Shown piece by piece: positions 61,236 to 64,000 of a stretch of DNA of 64,000 nt (its first letter is position 1; each line of letters begins with the position of its first letter). Under the pieces are notes generated by a model, which was not told where the DNA came from, ran no database searches, and saw nothing but the letters and a program-made list of their open reading frames with translations. Source of the DNA: Prostheceraeus crozeri (lineage: Eukaryota > Platyhelminthes > Polycladida > Euryleptidae); contig CAJQUW010006977.1 in assembly GCA_907163375.1 (NCBI GenBank), forward strand, positions 1 through 64,000. Direction: 5' to 3'. The translations under genes were made by a program, and so were the position numbers.

Positions 61236-62637
61236 TCAAGCTGATTCCAAATCTGGTCTCTGTTTTCCAATCCGATGCTTCGTTTTGAAGCTAGAGTCCA
61301 AAACGTCCCAAATTCTAACTCTGTCGTTTTTCGCCAATGTCCCAAAATCTTAAATGGCGTCTCACATCTAAACGAAGACAGATAGGAACAAGCCGATTGT
61401 TTCACTGAATTTGTCTCACTCTTAGCTTTCAAACGAGCTATCGCACGACAAAATCCGTCCACTGGAAGCCAAAATCGAAGCAAGCTGTCCAGAGGGGGGG
61501 GGGACGTCAGTGAAATTTCAAAATTTGATGAAAAATGTTTTGGTGACGGTCCCAGGTCGAAATTCCACACTTTGGAAAATTTTCAAATTTTTACCCATAC
61601 AAAGTCACTCTGACACTTAGGATTTTTTCAGGTAAGCGAGCTCCGACCTAAAATCTTGTAACCGCTCTAACTTTTGAACGAAGACAGATAGGAACAAGCC
61701 GATTGTTTCACTGAATTTGTCTCACTCTTAGCTTTCAAACGAGCTATCGCACGACAAAATCCGTCCACTGGAAGCCAAAATCGAAGCAAGCTGTCCAGAG
61801 GGGGGGGGGGACGTCAGTGAAAATTTTTTCTCTCCGATTTCGCTGGAAACATCCTTCCTAACCCAAAATTTCACGTAGATTCCGAATCTGGCCTCCGTTT
61901 TCTCATCCGATGCTTCGTTTGGGCGCTACACACCAAAACATCCCAAATTCTAACTCTGTCGTTTTTTCGAAAAATGTTGAAAATTTTTTCTCGCCGATTG
62001 ACTTGAAACTCACTATACAGATAAAGAATTTCACGCTGATTCCAAATCTGAAATCCGTTTTCCAATCCGATGCTTCGTTTTGAAGCTACAGCCCAAAACG
62101 TCCCAAATTCTAACTCTGTCGTTTTTCACCAATGTCCCAAAATCTTAAATGGCGTCTCACATCTAAACGAAGACAGATAGGAACAAGCCGATTCTTTCAC
62201 TGAATTTGTCTCACTCTTAGCTTTCAAACGAGCTATCGCACGACAAAATCCGTCCACTAGAAGCCAAAATCGAAGCAAGCTGTGTAGGGGGGGGGGGGAC
62301 GTCAGCCGAAAATTTTTTCTCTCCGATTTCGCTGGAAACATCCTTCCTAACCCAAAATTTCACGTAGATTCCGAATCTGGACTCCGTTTTCTCATCCAAC
62401 CACTCCTTCCACTCGAAACAACCCATTTACAACCCAACATTCAGCAGATTGCACCAAAAACATCACACACTATAGCCTCAACACTAATCCTGGCGGTCGC
62501 CCAAGTCCACCACGACACTCTATCGTTCCAGAGGGGGGGGGGGGACTCAGACCCGAAGCACCACGGCGGCCGACCACGACACTCTGCCGTTCCAGAGGGG
62601 GGGGCGCCGGTCGAGTGTTTGTCATTTGCTTACTACT
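61236..62637 (-). repeat. Right terminal inverted repeat
   Basis: Reverse copy of the left end, with a few point differences in the outermost 300 bp and different lengths of the C/G runs. It has only one 306-bp unit (61,497-61,803), followed inward by another module of the AGCTTGCTTCG type (61,236-61,497). The mirror-image frames at 61,871-62,065 and 62,126-62,426 are the same chance frames as on the left. Confidence 0.9.
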
Positions 62638-62643
62638 GTCGTA
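62638..62643. repeat. Polinton target-site duplication, right copy (GTCGTA)
   Basis: Identical partner of 39,204-39,209, immediately outside the right terminal repeat. It lies in the mariner transposase frame. Confidence 0.95.
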
Positions 62644-62952
62644 TTCCAACATGATGGAGCTCCTCCTCATTTCTCGAAAAAGGCACGAGACTTTCTATCA
62701 ACGAAATTCCCCGAAAACCGAGTGATTGGTCGTGGTTACGGTCATCCTTGGCCACCGCGGTCTCCCGATTTGTCCCCATTAGACTACTATTTGTGGGGAA
62801 CTTTGAAGGCTCGCGTGTATCACCAATTTGTTCCGAGAAACATTAATGAGTTAAAGGAGAAAATCTTTGAAGAAGTTCAAAATCTTGAAACAGATGAGCT
62901 CCAACGGGCCATTAACCATTTGCTCGTCAGCACAATGTGTTGTCCAGGCTGA
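62638..62952 (+). pseudogene. Mariner-superfamily transposase, 3' part
   Basis: Directly after the second GTCGTA copy the catalytic domain resumes in the matching frame: FQHDGAPPHFSKKA (second Asp), then PPRSPDLSPLDYYLWGTLK (third Asp). I count 37 residues between the two, so a DD37D-like spacing. It ends at a TGA at 62,950-62,952. Together with the 5' part all three catalytic Asp residues are present. Confidence 0.85.
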
Positions 62953-63299
62953 TGGAGGATTGTTTGAACACTTGCTGTAAATTGTCTATCATCAGTAATA
63001 AGCTTAATTATAAGAAGTCCTTTGGAAAATTTGTTTTTAATTTGAATTTTGAACGATTTAAATTGTGAAATTTAGGTAAATTCTAGTGAATTCAAAATTT
63101 CTAGAATACTGTCAAATAATTGAAAGAGAAAAATAATATTGCACACAGCAAAACCCCATGACATGCTAAACAATATGGAAGAGAAACTCAATTCGAATAA
63201 TTATTTTGGTCAGAGCTACAAGTCCTTGAAGTTTTGCGCACATTATGACTCACCCTGTATATCTGCAAAATAAGCGCTCTATGATGTTTTTAAAAGCCT

Positions 63300-63540
63300 A
63301 CAGAGCTTCTAAAAGCTTCCGAACGAGCGTCCGTTACTAAATGAAATTGCCCTGGTGATTCTTGTGAACATGCTCTGACACAGCCGATCGAAAACTTATG
63401 CCTTTGATGTCCGATAAATGCTCCTTTGCTCGCGTACTCAACTTCCTGCATGTTTCACCGATATAAATTTGCTCACAAGAAGGGCAGTCCATTCTATAAA
63501 TCACGTTACTTTTATCTTCAACTTCAGATTTGACCTTCGT
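63300..63540 (-). pseudogene. Penelope-like GIY-YIG fragment
   Basis: On the minus strand the sequence reads SNVIYRMDCPSCEQIYIGET, then RKLSTRAKEHLSDIKG and SAVSEHVHKN, the N-terminal two thirds of a GIY-YIG domain of a Penelope-like family different from that at 36,004. Only this fragment is visible. Confidence 0.65.
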
Positions 63541-64000
63541 CCACGATACTCAATAATCTGTTTCAGTAGTGAAAACTGTTGCATAAAACTTAGACGTGAA
63601 TTCCATTCAATGGTTTTAATAGTCTCAGATCACCCATGAATACTCATAATGTTCAGCATGTTGGATTCCTCGAGTTCATTTGACGATGATTTTGTTGTCA
63701 TAAGACAAAGGCGCTTCAACCCGCGCATAAACTTATATTTTTCTTGCATCGATAGTAAGTGCCGATTTCGTTTGAATCATGCAATGATCGAAAAACTGAT
63801 CACTGAATTTACAACATGCTTACGAAAATGTACGAATGCATATCACATTCAAATATTTACAAACGATGTAAACGATTTGGTTCCTGATGTAAAAAAATCT
63901 ATATAAGTCGTCAATGATTTAAGTCAAGCTAAAAAAATATTGAAGATTGCAGTGGGCGAACTCCCCCACTCTATGGCATCGTTACCTACAAATATTATAG
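63541..64000. other. No recognisable gene
   Basis: AT-rich sequence to the window end. The frame at 63,649-63,906 (85 codons) has no recognisable domain and could be chance or part of an element that extends beyond the window. Confidence 0.4.

Larger units (their letters stand above)
39210..62637. mobile_element. Complete Polinton/Maverick (adintovirus-like) element
   Basis: The 23.4-kb element has terminal inverted repeats starting AGTAGTAAGCAAATGACAAA, a 6-bp target duplication, and the full set of hallmark genes: protein-primed polymerase B, retroviral-type integrase, packaging ATPase, adenain-like protease and major capsid protein. Gene order: orphan (+), orphan (-), polymerase (+), two structural-type genes (-), PC4-like/PC4-like/TBP-like (+), then a long minus-strand block from protease to the right-hand orphan. 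None of the major frames is broken and the two ends are almost identical, so the insertion looks young and possibly still active. Confidence 0.95.
38063..63262 (+). mobile_element. Mariner-superfamily element split by a Polinton
   Basis: Terminal repeats of about 32 bp match perfectly: the left end has TACAGGGTGAGTCATAATGT continuing to GCGCAAAAC (38,063-38,095), and the right end is its reverse complement (63,230-63,262), each next to TA. Without the 23.4-kb Polinton the element is about 1.76 kb, a normal size. 38,096-38,490 and 62,953-63,230 are untranslated flanks. The transposase is in two parts either side of the Polinton. Confidence 0.9.

Overview
The window is a repeat-dense stretch of an animal (invertebrate-type) nuclear genome: AT-rich, with spliceosomal introns, TATA/Inr promoters, AATAAA signals and many families of eukaryotic transposable elements. 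I see no bacterial operon, no rRNA, no tRNA that I could defend and no ordinary host gene. The species cannot be named from the sequence.

Region 1 (1-38,062) is a graveyard of nested and mostly broken elements: a possible non-autonomous hAT element (1,993-4,181), a Kolobok-type TTAA transposon with 252-bp inverted repeats (4,241-6,366), several LINE fragments (7,420-7,990; 8,800-8,990; 11,488-12,366; 14,007-17,790; 25,994-26,870), a 1.1-kb hAT MITE inside a LINE endonuclease domain (14,142-15,242), Penelope-like reverse transcriptases (18,956-21,590 and 34,826-36,500), a deleted P-type element with THAP domain, 8-bp target duplication and terminal repeats (23,384-25,723), Crypton-type tyrosine recombinases (31,047-32,244 and a split copy), and a Tc1-like element (32,552-34,328). 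Two RNA signals stand out: a minimal hammerhead ribozyme (about 28,625-28,660) and a pair of covarying pseudoknots (21,777-21,878 and 22,864-22,957).

Region 2 (39,210-62,637) is the most important part: an apparently complete 23.4-kb Polinton/Maverick (adintovirus-like) element. It has near-identical terminal inverted repeats starting AGT, an exact 6-bp target duplication (GTCGTA), and is inserted in a mariner-superfamily transposase gene (38,063-63,262) whose frame resumes exactly across the duplication. It carries protein-primed DNA polymerase B, retroviral-type integrase with chromodomain, packaging ATPase, adenain-like protease, double-jelly-roll-type major capsid protein, two small basic virion-type proteins, two paralogous large structural-type proteins, a DEDDh nuclease-like protein, a free copy of the polymerase N-terminal domain, two RING-like miniproteins, and several orphans.

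The most unusual gene set lies at 52,198-53,456: two tandem PC4-like proteins followed by a divergent two-repeat TATA-binding-protein-like protein. The element also shows two promoter classes. Outer (probably early) genes have TATA boxes, and the polymerase gene and the right-hand outer gene both have a first coding exon consisting only of ATG followed by GTAAGT. Structural (probably late) genes have no TATA box but an ATGCAAA-type motif shortly upstream. Together these suggest an element-encoded early-to-late transcription switch.

Region 3 (62,638-64,000) is the rest of the mariner element and a Penelope-like GIY-YIG remnant on the minus strand.
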